In this document: piece after piece, positions 1 to 6,715 of the stretch
Layout of the letters: every line of letters begins with the position of its first letter
Position numbering within the stretch: the stretch's first letter is position 1
DNA from: Cytophagales bacterium
GTDB lineage: Bacteria; Bacteroidota; Bacteroidia; Cytophagales; Cyclobacteriaceae
Direction of reading: 5' to 3'
NCBI GenBank assembly: GCA_020063545.1
Contig: JAGUUF010000042.1
Span: forward strand, 1-7,205
Length of the DNA stretch: 7,205 nt
Position numbers and translations under genes: made by a program
The notes under the pieces: generated by a model
Seen by the model: only the letters and a program-made list of their open reading frames with translations
The model's database searches: none
Told to the model about the DNA's origin: nothing

Positions 1-790
1 AACCGGTACCATAGGTGTTCTTGGCCATGCCTGGCTCAAAACACGCCTGCCCGAACAACGCAGCCTGCTGATCGCCAGCAACCCCGAAGATCGGAATATC
101 AACACCATCAATCCGGTAGCTGCCAAAATCATCGGATGACTGCTTTACCCGGGGCAGCATGGAGGCCGGTATTGAAAGTTCGTTGAGCAGTTTTTCATCC
201 CAGTTCAATGTCCTGATGTTGAACAGCATCGTACGCGAGGCATTCGAAACATCCGTAGCATGAACCTTTCTTTCGGTCAGGTTCCAAATAAGCCACGCAT
301 CGATCGTGCCGAATAACAACTCACCTTTTGCGGCTTGTTCTTTTACGCCCGAAACTTCATCCAGTATCCACTTGATTTTAGTTGCCGAAAAATACGAATC
401 AATAACAAGCCCGGTATTTTGACGGATGTAGTCCTCAAGTCCTTTTTCTTTTAATGCTTCACAAATCGGTGCAGTTCGCTTATCCTGCCACACCAGCGCA
501 TGATAAACCGGCTGCCCGGTGTGTTTATTCCAAACCACCGTAGTTTCACGCTGATTGGTTATACCAATGGCTGCAATGGATTGAAGTGAAATTTTTGATT
601 GTGCGATAAGTGCGTGAAGCACCTCTACCTGGGTATTCAGAATTTCAACGGGGTCATGTTCAACCCATCCGGGCTGGGGGAAAAGCTGCCGGAACTCTTT
701 CTGAACAATTCCAATAATCGCGGCCTGCTCATTTACCAGCACAGCGCGTGAACTGGTAGTGCCCTGGTCGAGTGCGATGATGTATTTCAT
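1..790 (-). CDS. glpK: Glycerol kinase, N-terminal 263 residues (cut by the window edge)
   Basis: This FGGY-family sugar kinase phosphorylates glycerol with ATP to sn-glycerol-3-phosphate in the cytoplasm, trapping glycerol that enters through the adjacent GlpF. The translation shows the family landmarks in order: phosphate-binding DQGTTSSR at residues 8-15, GWVEHDP at 41-47, ITNQRET at 77-83 (R81/E82 match the glycerol-binding Arg-Glu pair of E. coli GlpK), W101, Y133 in a DSYFSATK block, GTIDAWLIWNLT at 161-172, and AGDQQAALFGQ at 238-248 carrying the catalytic Asp (D240). The family is about 500 residues, so roughly half lies beyond position 1. The start is ATG at 790-788. Its A is shared with the TGA stop of glpF (TGATG), which suggests translational coupling. 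The loop before D240 is shorter than in E. coli and lacks the GKGGTR-type fructose-1,6-bisphosphate segment. Identification is very secure; regulation is inferred. Confidence 0.97.
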   Translation of the reverse strand, partial: MKYIIALDQGTTSSRAVLVNEQAAIIGIVQKEFRQLFPQPGWVEHDPVEILNTQVEVLHALIAQSKISLQSIAAIGITNQRETTVVWNKHTGQPVYHALVWQDKRTAPICEALKEKGLEDYIRQNTGLVIDSYFSATKIKWILDEVSGVKEQAAKGELLFGTIDAWLIWNLTERKVHATDVSNASRTMLFNIRTLNWDEKLLNELSIPASMLPRVKQSSDDFGSYRIDGVDIPIFGVAGDQQAALFGQACFEPGMAKNTYGTG

Positions 791-1494
791 CAGAATAACG
801 AATGATAAAGGAATGCTCCGGCAAGTCCGCCAAGTAAGGGCCCGATAACCGGTATCCACGCATACGACCAATCGGATGAGCCTTTACCCGCAATTGGTAA
901 AAGGAAATGTGCGATGCGCGGGCCGAGATCGCGCGCGGGGTTAATCGCCCAGCCGGTTGTGCCGCCCAGGCTAACACCGATGGAAATGATTAGCAATCCG
1001 ACAACGAGTGGATTCAATCCTTCGGTAAACCGGTTTGCGCCAATAACAAGCAAGCCGAAAACAAGAACGGCCGTACCCAAAAATTCGCTGAACAAATTAG
1101 CAGGCAAGTTTCGGATAGCCGGAGTCGTGCAAAACACGGCTAGTTTGGTGGCCTGACTTTCCGTTTTCTGCCAATGAGGGTAATAATGCAGCCAAACAAG
1201 CGCTGCCCCTGCTATACCGCCAAGGAGTTGGGCTGCCCAATACCCGGGCAGTTGTTCCCAGGGAAACGCGCCAACGGATGCCAGCGCCAGCGTAACTGCC
1301 GGATTAATGTGCGCACCGCTAACTGCGCCCACGGCATAAATGGCCAGCATAACGGCAATGCCCCAGCCGGTAACAATAACCATCCAGCCGGCATGCTCAG
1401 CTTTCGATTCTTTCAATATTACACCGGCTACAACGCCATCGCCCAGTAAAACGAGGATGAGCGTGCCGATAAATTCTGCCAGGTAAGGGGACAT
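790..1494 (-). CDS. glpF: Glycerol facilitator (aquaglyceroporin, MIP family)
   Basis: This inner-membrane channel lets glycerol, and probably other small polyols, diffuse into the cell for GlpK. The 234-residue protein has the duplicated MIP fold with about six hydrophobic helices and two pore half-helices marked by SGAHINPAV (NPA at 64-66) and GWAINPARD (NPA at 185-187). Asp189 straight after the filter Arg188 is the glyceroporin-type signature, unlike water-only aquaporins. W44 aligns with the selectivity-filter Trp48 of E. coli GlpF, and W182 sits where E. coli has Phe200. The reading frame extends upstream to a TTG at 1530, but the first ATG at 1494-1492 is preferred because it puts the usual short polar N-terminus before the first helix. 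The stop overlaps the glpK start by one base, so the two genes form an operon. parC ends 53 bp upstream on the same strand. Length is slightly below the E. coli protein (281), which has a longer C-terminal tail. Confidence 0.95.
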   Translation of the reverse strand: MSPYLAEFIGTLILVLLGDGVVAGVILKESKAEHAGWMVIVTGWGIAVMLAIYAVGAVSGAHINPAVTLALASVGAFPWEQLPGYWAAQLLGGIAGAALVWLHYYPHWQKTESQATKLAVFCTTPAIRNLPANLFSEFLGTAVLVFGLLVIGANRFTEGLNPLVVGLLIISIGVSLGGTTGWAINPARDLGPRIAHFLLPIAGKGSSDWSYAWIPVIGPLLGGLAGAFLYHSLF

Positions 1495-1530
1495 CGGGAA
1501 TGGTTTCGGGCAAGATAATGCAAAAACCAA

Positions 1531-1540
1531 TTACCGGTAA
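1531..1540. promoter_or_regulatory. 10-bp perfect palindrome in the parC-glpF gap
   Basis: TTACCGGTAA reads the same on both strands and lies in the 53-bp gap between the parC stop and the glpF ATG, about 37 bp before that start. Between it and the start is TATCTTGC, which partly resembles the Bacteroidota -7 element (TAnnTTTG), with only a TTTA near the expected -33 position. A glp operator or promoter here is possible, but such a short palindrome can arise by chance. No hairpin followed by a U-tract is present, so I see no terminator after parC. Confidence 0.25.
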
Positions 1541-1547
1541 ATAGGCT

Positions 1548-4319
1548 TTACAGTTCCAGTTCGATCGTCTCCCCTACGCCAAACGATTTACCCGGATTTT
1601 TGGGTTTGGCCTTTTTACCTTTTCCGGCCGGTTTTTGCTTTTGTCCTTTTGTTGCCTCCGCGAAAAGACTTTGCTGAACGGCCTCCTTCTTTTTGCTTTT
1701 TGCTGTTGACTGTTCCTTTTTTTTTTCAGTACGGGCAGGCTTGGCTGGTGTGCGCTTTACCTCCTTTTCATCAACTGCTTCACATGGTTCGGGTGTGTCG
1801 TTACCTTCCTCAACCAGGGATACTTTCAACACTTTATGCTGCGACAGCCGGTTGCCCAGCGCTTTCCAACCCTTTACATCAATCAGGTCTTCCAGGTTAA
1901 CCTGTTCAACAACTTTATCTTTTCCTTTACCCTTAATCATCTCCACATCAACTTCGGGTGTATCGGATAATGTTGCCACTACCAGCCGCGAACCGATGGC
2001 TTCGGAAATAAATCCGAATTCCTTATCGGGCGTGCTTGTCTCAATTAAAAACCGTTTCACCATATACTGCTTCGAATCGCCATCAACATATACGGCTGCA
2101 ACCGGTTTCTTCGGGTTAAATTTTTCAACGCGCAACGTTTTCTCCGGGTCAAACCGGTTGTTCAGGTCGTAGCCTGTAATTTTATATGAGCCATTTCGCA
2201 TAAAGGCAATCAGTTGATCGGTTCCGTCAAACTTGCCCAGGTACCGGCCACGTTTGTCCTTGTTGAGCCGACCCGAATCGGCATCGTACCACAAATCGAG
2301 TTTGCTTAAGGTAGAGGTACCGGCCTGCACAAAATCCACTTTGCGGATGGGGTATTTGGTAAGCGTATTGCCCCTTGCTCCGCGTCCTTTAATTTCCAAT
2401 TCCGAAAAATCGAATTCAAACACCTTTTTGCGTGCCGTGCTGGATTGCGAGAGTTTAACCTCAACCACTTCGGCTTCGCCATTCGGGTTGCCGCTGATGT
2501 AGTGTACCCGCGAGTTGGCATTACCCTGCGTCAGATCGTATTCTTTATCGCGGATTACACCGGGCATGGTAAACCGCTTCACAAAACCTTTTCCCGTTTT
2601 ACCGTCCGAGTAGATCATGTTGTACACCATGCGGTCATCTCCTTTCTTCCACACCCCGATGTACATAATATCCTTGCCCATAAACACTTTTTCGCTTATG
2701 CGGGAGATGAGGGCCTTGCCGTCTCTGCGGATGGCAATGATGTCATCCAGCTCGGAACAGTCGCACACGTATTCATCCCGTTTCAGACCCCAGCCGGCAA
2801 ACCCATCGGCACGGTTTACGTACAGCTTCTGGTTAATGGCAATCACTTCGGTAGCCGCTACCGACTGGAAGCTCTTTATTTCGGTTTTGCGTTCCCGACC
2901 CTTGCCGTACTTCGTTAACAAATTCTGGTAATACGCAATGGCAAAGTCGGTAAGGTGTTTCAGGTTGTGTTCGGTTTCTTTTAACTCCCGTTCCAGGTCG
3001 CGCAGCAGTTCATCGGCTTTAAACGAATCGTATTTCGAAATCCGTTTGATTTTGATTTCCGTAAGCTTAACGATGTCCTCGGTGGTAATCTCGCGGTAGA
3101 ATTTTTTCTTATGCGGCTTCAGCCCCTTGTCGATGGTGGCAATCACTTTTTCCCAGGTTTCGCACTCTTCGATGTCGCGGTAAATCCGGTTTTCGATGAA
3201 GATTTTTTCAAGGGAGGAGAAAAGAATTTTTTCCTTTAGTTCGCCCCGCCTGATTTCAAGTTCGCGCTTCAGCAGCGTAACGGTTTGCTGGGTATTGTAT
3301 TTCAGGATTTCGTTAACCCCCATAAACTGGGGTTTGTCTTCCACAATTACACAGGCATTAGGCGAAATGCTGATTTCGCAATCAGTAAACGCATACAGGG
3401 CATCCAGCGCAATTTCAGGCGATTGACCGGGCTGGAGGTGAATCTGAATTTCAACGTCTTTAGCCGTGTTATCAATTACCTGTCTGATTTTGATTTGGCC
3501 TTTTTCACTTGCCTTAACGATAGACTCAATTAATGAAGTAGTGGTGGTAGAAAAAGGTATCTCCCTGATTATTAGTGTTTTTTTATCAGCAATCTCAATT
3601 TTTGCACGCACCTTGATTTTACCGCCCCGCTTGCCCTGGTCGTATTCGGCAAAATCGGCAATACCGCCTGTTGGGAAGTCGGGGTAAATTTTTGCACTCT
3701 TTCCTTTCAGTACGTCAATGGAGGCCTTGATCAGTTCGCAGAAGTTGTGCGGCAGAATTTTGGTGGAGAGGCCTACCGCAATTCCTTCCACACCCTGCGC
3801 CAGCAGCAGCGGAAATTTAACGGGCAGGGTTACCGGTTCCTTTTTGCGGCCATCGTACGATAATTGCCATTCGGTTGTTTGGGGGTTGTACACCACATCG
3901 AGCGCAAATTTCGAAAGCCTTGCTTCAATGTATCGCGGGGCGGCAGCGCCATCGCCCGTGCGGATGTCGCCCCAGTTGCCCTGGGTTTCAATGAGCAGAT
4001 CCTTCTGGCCGATGTTTACGATGGCCTCGCCAATGGCGGCATCGCCATGCGGATGGTACTGCATGGTATTACCGATAACGTTGGCCACCTTGTTGAAGCG
4101 GCCGTCATCCATCTCCTTCAGCGAATGCATAATCCTGCGCTGTACAGGCTTGAGGCCGTCTTCAATTCGCGGCACGGCCCGCTCAAGGATTACATACGAG
4201 GCGTAGTCAAGAAACCAGTTTTCATAGAGGCCGTCAATGGCCTGGGTATGTGCACCTTCCTGGGTGCCCGCAACAGGTTTACTTTTTACTTTCCCCGGTT
4301 TAATTTTCTTCTTACTCAT
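1548..4319 (-). CDS. parC: DNA topoisomerase IV subunit A (ParC/GyrA-type)
   Basis: This is the DNA breakage-reunion subunit of a type IIA topoisomerase. With ParE it decatenates replicated chromosomes and relaxes supercoils. The 923-residue protein shows the winged-helix/tower core, with LKPVQRRIMHSL at 56-67, YHPHGDAAIGE at 88-98 (quinolone-determining region) and AAAPRYIEARLSKFA at 125-139, where Tyr130 is the DNA-linking residue. A coiled-coil/DNA-gate segment lies around 340-470. From about 490 to 835 comes a beta-pinwheel C-terminal domain with GRGARGN at 645-651, a degenerate relative of the GyrA box (QRRGGKG). Residues ~838-923 form a Lys/Ala/Glu/Pro-rich, probably disordered tail with QQSLF at 882-886, ending in a hydrophobic-acidic peptide. 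The start is ATG at 4319-4317, with only a weak purine stretch upstream. The lack of a canonical GyrA box and the neighbouring parE favour topoisomerase IV over gyrase. E. coli ParC is about 750 residues, so this one is clearly longer. Confidence 0.95.
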   Translation of the reverse strand: MSKKKIKPGKVKSKPVAGTQEGAHTQAIDGLYENWFLDYASYVILERAVPRIEDGLKPVQRRIMHSLKEMDDGRFNKVANVIGNTMQYHPHGDAAIGEAIVNIGQKDLLIETQGNWGDIRTGDGAAAPRYIEARLSKFALDVVYNPQTTEWQLSYDGRKKEPVTLPVKFPLLLAQGVEGIAVGLSTKILPHNFCELIKASIDVLKGKSAKIYPDFPTGGIADFAEYDQGKRGGKIKVRAKIEIADKKTLIIREIPFSTTTTSLIESIVKASEKGQIKIRQVIDNTAKDVEIQIHLQPGQSPEIALDALYAFTDCEISISPNACVIVEDKPQFMGVNEILKYNTQQTVTLLKRELEIRRGELKEKILFSSLEKIFIENRIYRDIEECETWEKVIATIDKGLKPHKKKFYREITTEDIVKLTEIKIKRISKYDSFKADELLRDLERELKETEHNLKHLTDFAIAYYQNLLTKYGKGRERKTEIKSFQSVAATEVIAINQKLYVNRADGFAGWGLKRDEYVCDCSELDDIIAIRRDGKALISRISEKVFMGKDIMYIGVWKKGDDRMVYNMIYSDGKTGKGFVKRFTMPGVIRDKEYDLTQGNANSRVHYISGNPNGEAEVVEVKLSQSSTARKKVFEFDFSELEIKGRGARGNTLTKYPIRKVDFVQAGTSTLSKLDLWYDADSGRLNKDKRGRYLGKFDGTDQLIAFMRNGSYKITGYDLNNRFDPEKTLRVEKFNPKKPVAAVYVDGDSKQYMVKRFLIETSTPDKEFGFISEAIGSRLVVATLSDTPEVDVEMIKGKGKDKVVEQVNLEDLIDVKGWKALGNRLSQHKVLKVSLVEEGNDTPEPCEAVDEKEVKRTPAKPARTEKKKEQSTAKSKKKEAVQQSLFAEATKGQKQKPAGKGKKAKPKNPGKSFGVGETIELEL

Positions 4320-4395
4320 TATGTTCTTCTGCTTTTCGTTTAAATCCGAGTTGTCACTACGGCATCGCTGACAATCGAAGTTAATTCAGTAACGG

Positions 4396-4518
4396 TCATT
4401 TCTTCTTCTTCTTTCCCTTTTCTTTCTCACGAAGTTTTAATTCCTCAAGAAGTTTTAACTCCTTTTTTGTAGGCCTGGAAAGGTGTAGTCCATCGGCCTG
4501 TTGGTCCATCTTATTCAT
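4396..4518 (-). CDS. Small lysine-rich protein (40 aa), function unknown
   Basis: A 40-codon frame runs from ATG at 4518-4516 (a second ATG is codon 4) to TGA at 4398-4396, between parE and parC on the same strand. The N-terminus (MNKMDQQADGLHLSRP) is polar and mixed. From residue 17 it becomes a charged, Leu-containing stretch (KELKLLEELKLREKEK) that should form an amphipathic helix, and it ends in five lysines after a glycine. Twelve of 40 residues are Lys; with two Arg against seven acidic residues it is strongly basic. This could be a small nucleic-acid- or ribosome-associated protein, but no family is recognised. Evidence for translation is indirect: coding-like composition, co-orientation, and a position in an otherwise unexplained 326-bp spacer. 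The 76 bp from its stop to parC hold only a 19-codon frame (4399-4340, ATGA overlap), which I do not call. The main alternative is a chance frame in A-rich spacer. Confidence 0.5.
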   Translation of the reverse strand: MNKMDQQADGLHLSRPTKKELKLLEELKLREKEKGKKKKK

Positions 4519-4542
4519 AGTACAATCAACCGTAATAAGCTT

Positions 4543-4620
4543 TTATTTTCTCATCTGTGTACTTAGATATACCTCCTGCCTAAGATTGTCAGGAATAACA
4601 AGTTTTTCCGGTTTACCCAT
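4543..4620 (-). other. Short ORF downstream of parE, possibly a frameshifted small gene
   Basis: ATG at 4620-4618 opens a 25-codon frame starting MGKPEKLVIPDNLRQ and ending at TAA 4545-4543; the start lies 25 bp after the parE stop. In the -1 frame, the overlapping codons read GGISKYTDEKIKAYYG and stop at a TGA (4528-4526) seven bases before the 40-aa ORF. The second half also looks like protein but has no start codon of its own, because its frame has a TAG just upstream. A single shift near 4576 would join the two into a product of about 31 residues. This could be a small gene broken by an indel, a sequencing error, or coincidence in short frames. No family is recognised. Confidence 0.3.
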
Positions 4621-4645
4621 TCACCATTCGTTTAACCGTTTGCGC

Positions 4646-6532
4646 TCAGGCCGTCTCGGGTGTTTCTTCAAAATCCTCCACTTTATCCAACTCAATCCTC
4701 AGGTTATCAATAATAAAATCCTGGCGGTCGGGCGTGTTCTTGCCCATGTAAAACTCCAGCACATCGCGCAGGTGGCTGTCTTTATCCAACTGAACCGGCT
4801 GCAGCCGGATGTCATCGCCAATAAACTTTCCGAACTCGTCAGGCGAAATTTCGCCCAGGCCCTTGAAGCGGGTAATCTCCGGCTTGCCACCCAGTTTGGC
4901 TATGGCCTGCTGTTTTTCTTCTTCGCTGTAGCAGTACAGGGTTTCCTTTTTGTTGCGCACGCGGAACAACGGGGTTTCCAGTATGTACACGTGGCCGGCC
5001 TTCACCAGGTCGGGGAAAAACTGCAGGAAAAACGTCATCAGCAGCAGGCGGATGTGCATGCCGTCCACATCGGCATCGGTGGCAATAATCACCTTGTTGT
5101 AGCGAAGGCCGTCAAGGCCGTCTTCAATATTCAGGGCGTGTTGCAGCAGGTTAAACTCCTCGTTTTCGTACACCACCTTCTTGGTTAGCCCGAAGCAATT
5201 AAGCGGTTTACCCCTCAGGCTGAATACGGCCTGTGTTTCCACATCGCGCGATTTGGTAATGGAGCCGCTGGCCGAATCGCCTTCGGTAATAAAAATCATT
5301 GACTCGCCCGCGCGTACGCTGGTGTCATCAAAATGATAGCGGCAGTCGCGCAGCTTGCGGTTATGCAGATTTGCCTTCTTGGCCCGCTCGTTGGCCAGCT
5401 TTTTAATACCGGCAATTTCCTTCCGCTCGCGTTCCGACTGCATAATGCGTTTCAGTATGGCATCGGCAGCGGAAGGATTTTTATGCAGATAAATTTCCAG
5501 TTCTTTCGCAACAAAATCGCCTACATAGTTTCGTATGGAAGGCCCATCGGGAGCCATGTTGATGGAGCCGAGCTTGGTTTTAGTTTGCGATTCGAACACC
5601 GGTTCCTGCACGCGCACGGCAATGGCCGCTATTATACTGGCACGAATGTCGGCTGCATCAAAATCCTTTTTGTAAAAATCGCGTACGGCTTTTACCACGC
5701 CTTCGCGGAAGGCGGCCAGGTGTGTTCCGCCCTGTGTGGTGTTTTGCCCGTTTACAAACGAGTAATACTCTTCGCCATACTGGTTGCCATGTGTTAAGGC
5801 CACTTCAATGTCATTGCCTTTAAAATGGATGATGGGGTACCGCATTTCCTCCGGGTCGGCTTTTTGCCTGAGCAGGTCGAGCAGCCCGTCTTTGGAGTAA
5901 AACTTTTTGCCGTTGTAGTTTATGGTGAGGCCGGCATTGAGGAAGGCATAATTCCACATCAGGTCATCCAGGTACTCCGGGATGAAGTGGTAATTTTTGA
6001 ACATGGTGCTGTCGGGCTCAAATACTACCAGGGTTCCGTTGCGTTCATTGCTCTTCGAAACCCGCGGATCGCTGGTGAGCACGCCCTTTTTAAATTCGGC
6101 CAGTTTGGTTTGACCATCGCGAAAAGCCTGCACCTTGAAATAGTTGGAGAGCGCGTTTACGGCCTTGGTACCCACGCCATTAAGTCCGACCGATTTCTGA
6201 AAAGCACCCGAATCGTACTTGGCACCGGTATTGATTTTGGATACCACCTCCACCACCTTGCCCAGTGGTATACCCCGGCCGTAATCCCGCACGGTTACGG
6301 TTTTGTCGGTAATCTTTATATCAATGGTTTTACCATAGCCCATCATGTGCTCATCAATGCTGTTGTCCACAACCTCCTTTACCAGCACATAAATGCCATC
6401 GTCTTTTGATGAGCCATCGCCCAGTTTGCCGATGTACATGCCCGGCCGCAGCCGGATGTGCTCGCGCCAGTCGAGCGATTTAATGCTGGCTTCGGTGTAC
6501 TCAAACATGGAACCGTTCTTATCGGGCTTCAT
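4646..6532 (-). CDS. parE: DNA topoisomerase IV subunit B (ParE/GyrB-type ATPase)
   Basis: This is the ATP-driven clamp and TOPRIM subunit that partners ParC. The 628-residue protein has a GHKL ATPase domain with KEVVDNSID at 52-60 (E53 as the predicted catalytic base, N57 for Mg), RDYGRGIP at 82-89 (D83 for adenine) and GLNGVGTKAVNALS at 116-129. A transducer domain follows with QTKTKLG at 316-322, whose Lys is expected to contact the ATP gamma-phosphate. The TOPRIM domain carries FITEGDSASGS at 414-424 (E417), LRGKPLN at 439-445 and ATDADVDGMHIR at 484-495 (D486, D488). The length matches E. coli ParE (630), and the ~170-residue insert of E. coli GyrB is absent, supporting ParE. ATG at 6532-6530 is taken as the start; ATG at codon 9 (6508) is an alternative, since the conserved region begins only at about residue 16. 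parC follows 326 bp downstream on the same strand. The upstream gap carries paired direct repeats. Confidence 0.96.
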   Translation of the reverse strand: MKPDKNGSMFEYTEASIKSLDWREHIRLRPGMYIGKLGDGSSKDDGIYVLVKEVVDNSIDEHMMGYGKTIDIKITDKTVTVRDYGRGIPLGKVVEVVSKINTGAKYDSGAFQKSVGLNGVGTKAVNALSNYFKVQAFRDGQTKLAEFKKGVLTSDPRVSKSNERNGTLVVFEPDSTMFKNYHFIPEYLDDLMWNYAFLNAGLTINYNGKKFYSKDGLLDLLRQKADPEEMRYPIIHFKGNDIEVALTHGNQYGEEYYSFVNGQNTTQGGTHLAAFREGVVKAVRDFYKKDFDAADIRASIIAAIAVRVQEPVFESQTKTKLGSINMAPDGPSIRNYVGDFVAKELEIYLHKNPSAADAILKRIMQSERERKEIAGIKKLANERAKKANLHNRKLRDCRYHFDDTSVRAGESMIFITEGDSASGSITKSRDVETQAVFSLRGKPLNCFGLTKKVVYENEEFNLLQHALNIEDGLDGLRYNKVIIATDADVDGMHIRLLLMTFFLQFFPDLVKAGHVYILETPLFRVRNKKETLYCYSEEEKQQAIAKLGGKPEITRFKGLGEISPDEFGKFIGDDIRLQPVQLDKDSHLRDVLEFYMGKNTPDRQDFIIDNLRIELDKVEDFEETPETA

Positions 6533-6553
6533 TGGCTACAGGATTTTGGTGCG

Positions 6554-6593
6554 CAAGATTAAAAAATGATCCTGACACGATTAAAAAATAATC
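6554..6593. promoter_or_regulatory. Two 18-bp direct repeats with phased A-tracts upstream of parE
   Basis: CAAGATTAAAAAATGATC (6554-6571) and CACGATTAAAAAATAATC (6576-6593) match at 16 of 18 positions and start 22 bp apart, about two helical turns. Each holds an A6 run; the second is also a perfect GATTA-N5-TAATC inverted repeat, the first an imperfect one. On the coding strand the proximal copy contains TAATCTTG, one mismatch from the Bacteroidota -7 element TAnnTTTG, which would give a leader of about 15-20 nt before the parE ATG. I see no convincing -33 TTTG. This may be a bent promoter or a double operator for parE; the repeats are certain, the role is inferred. Confidence 0.45.
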
Positions 6594-6655
6594 GGATGTC
6601 CGAATAACGTTAAAATTTGCATCAGTTCATCACATTTGAATAAATCTTCAACTAC

Positions 6656-6674
6656 AAAAATGAGCGAAGCACTC
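6656..6674 (-). terminator. Weak terminator-like hairpin after the membrane-protein gene
   Basis: Read on the minus strand, GAGTGCTTCGCTC can fold into a 5-bp stem (one G-U pair) with a 3-base loop, followed by ATTTTT. It lies about 42 bp past the stop of the upstream membrane-protein gene and before the parE repeats, where a terminator would separate the two units. The stem is short, so efficiency would be low. Confidence 0.3.
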
Positions 6675-6715
6675 TTATGTAATTACTTGATTAACAGATT
6701 TAAATCAAACATAAT

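Noticed and set aside
914..1449. Plus-strand frames opposite glpF, and a minus-strand alternative frame at 1212-1394
   Set aside because: glpF is unambiguous here from its NPA motifs and helices; the other frames have no recognisable content.
1495..1530. TTG start for glpF giving 12 extra residues
   Set aside because: The extension (VFALSCPKPFP) has no counterpart in typical GlpF N-termini, and an ATG lies at the expected place.
4340..4399. A 19-codon frame whose ATG overlaps the stop of the 40-aa ORF (ATGA)
   Set aside because: Too short and without distinctive composition; an ATGA overlap arises easily by chance after a lysine run.
4567..4576. Strong Shine-Dalgarno-like AGGAGG on the minus strand within the parE-parC spacer
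   Set aside because: The next ATG, about 17 bases downstream, opens a frame of only three codons (ATG AGA AAA TAA), so it does not mark a gene start.
4573..4579. CTTAGGC, identical to the yeast Ty1 +1 frameshift heptamer, inside the short ORF after parE
   Set aside because: A +1 shift there leads into a frame that stops after six codons; the protein-like continuation is in the -1 frame, and the Ty1 mechanism is specific to yeast tRNA pools.
3718..6409. Long plus-strand open frames opposite parC and parE (for example 3718-4206, 4586-5188, 5333-5797, 5825-6409)
   Set aside because: They lie entirely or almost entirely antisense to strongly conserved topoisomerase genes and their translations show no coherent domain, so they are shadows of codon bias.
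6685..6706. Inverted repeat TTGATT / AATCAA and the palindrome GATTTAAATC just past the membrane-protein gene
   Set aside because: The arms are short and AT-only-rich in an AT-rich gap, with no U-tract in the right place; such matches are expected by chance.
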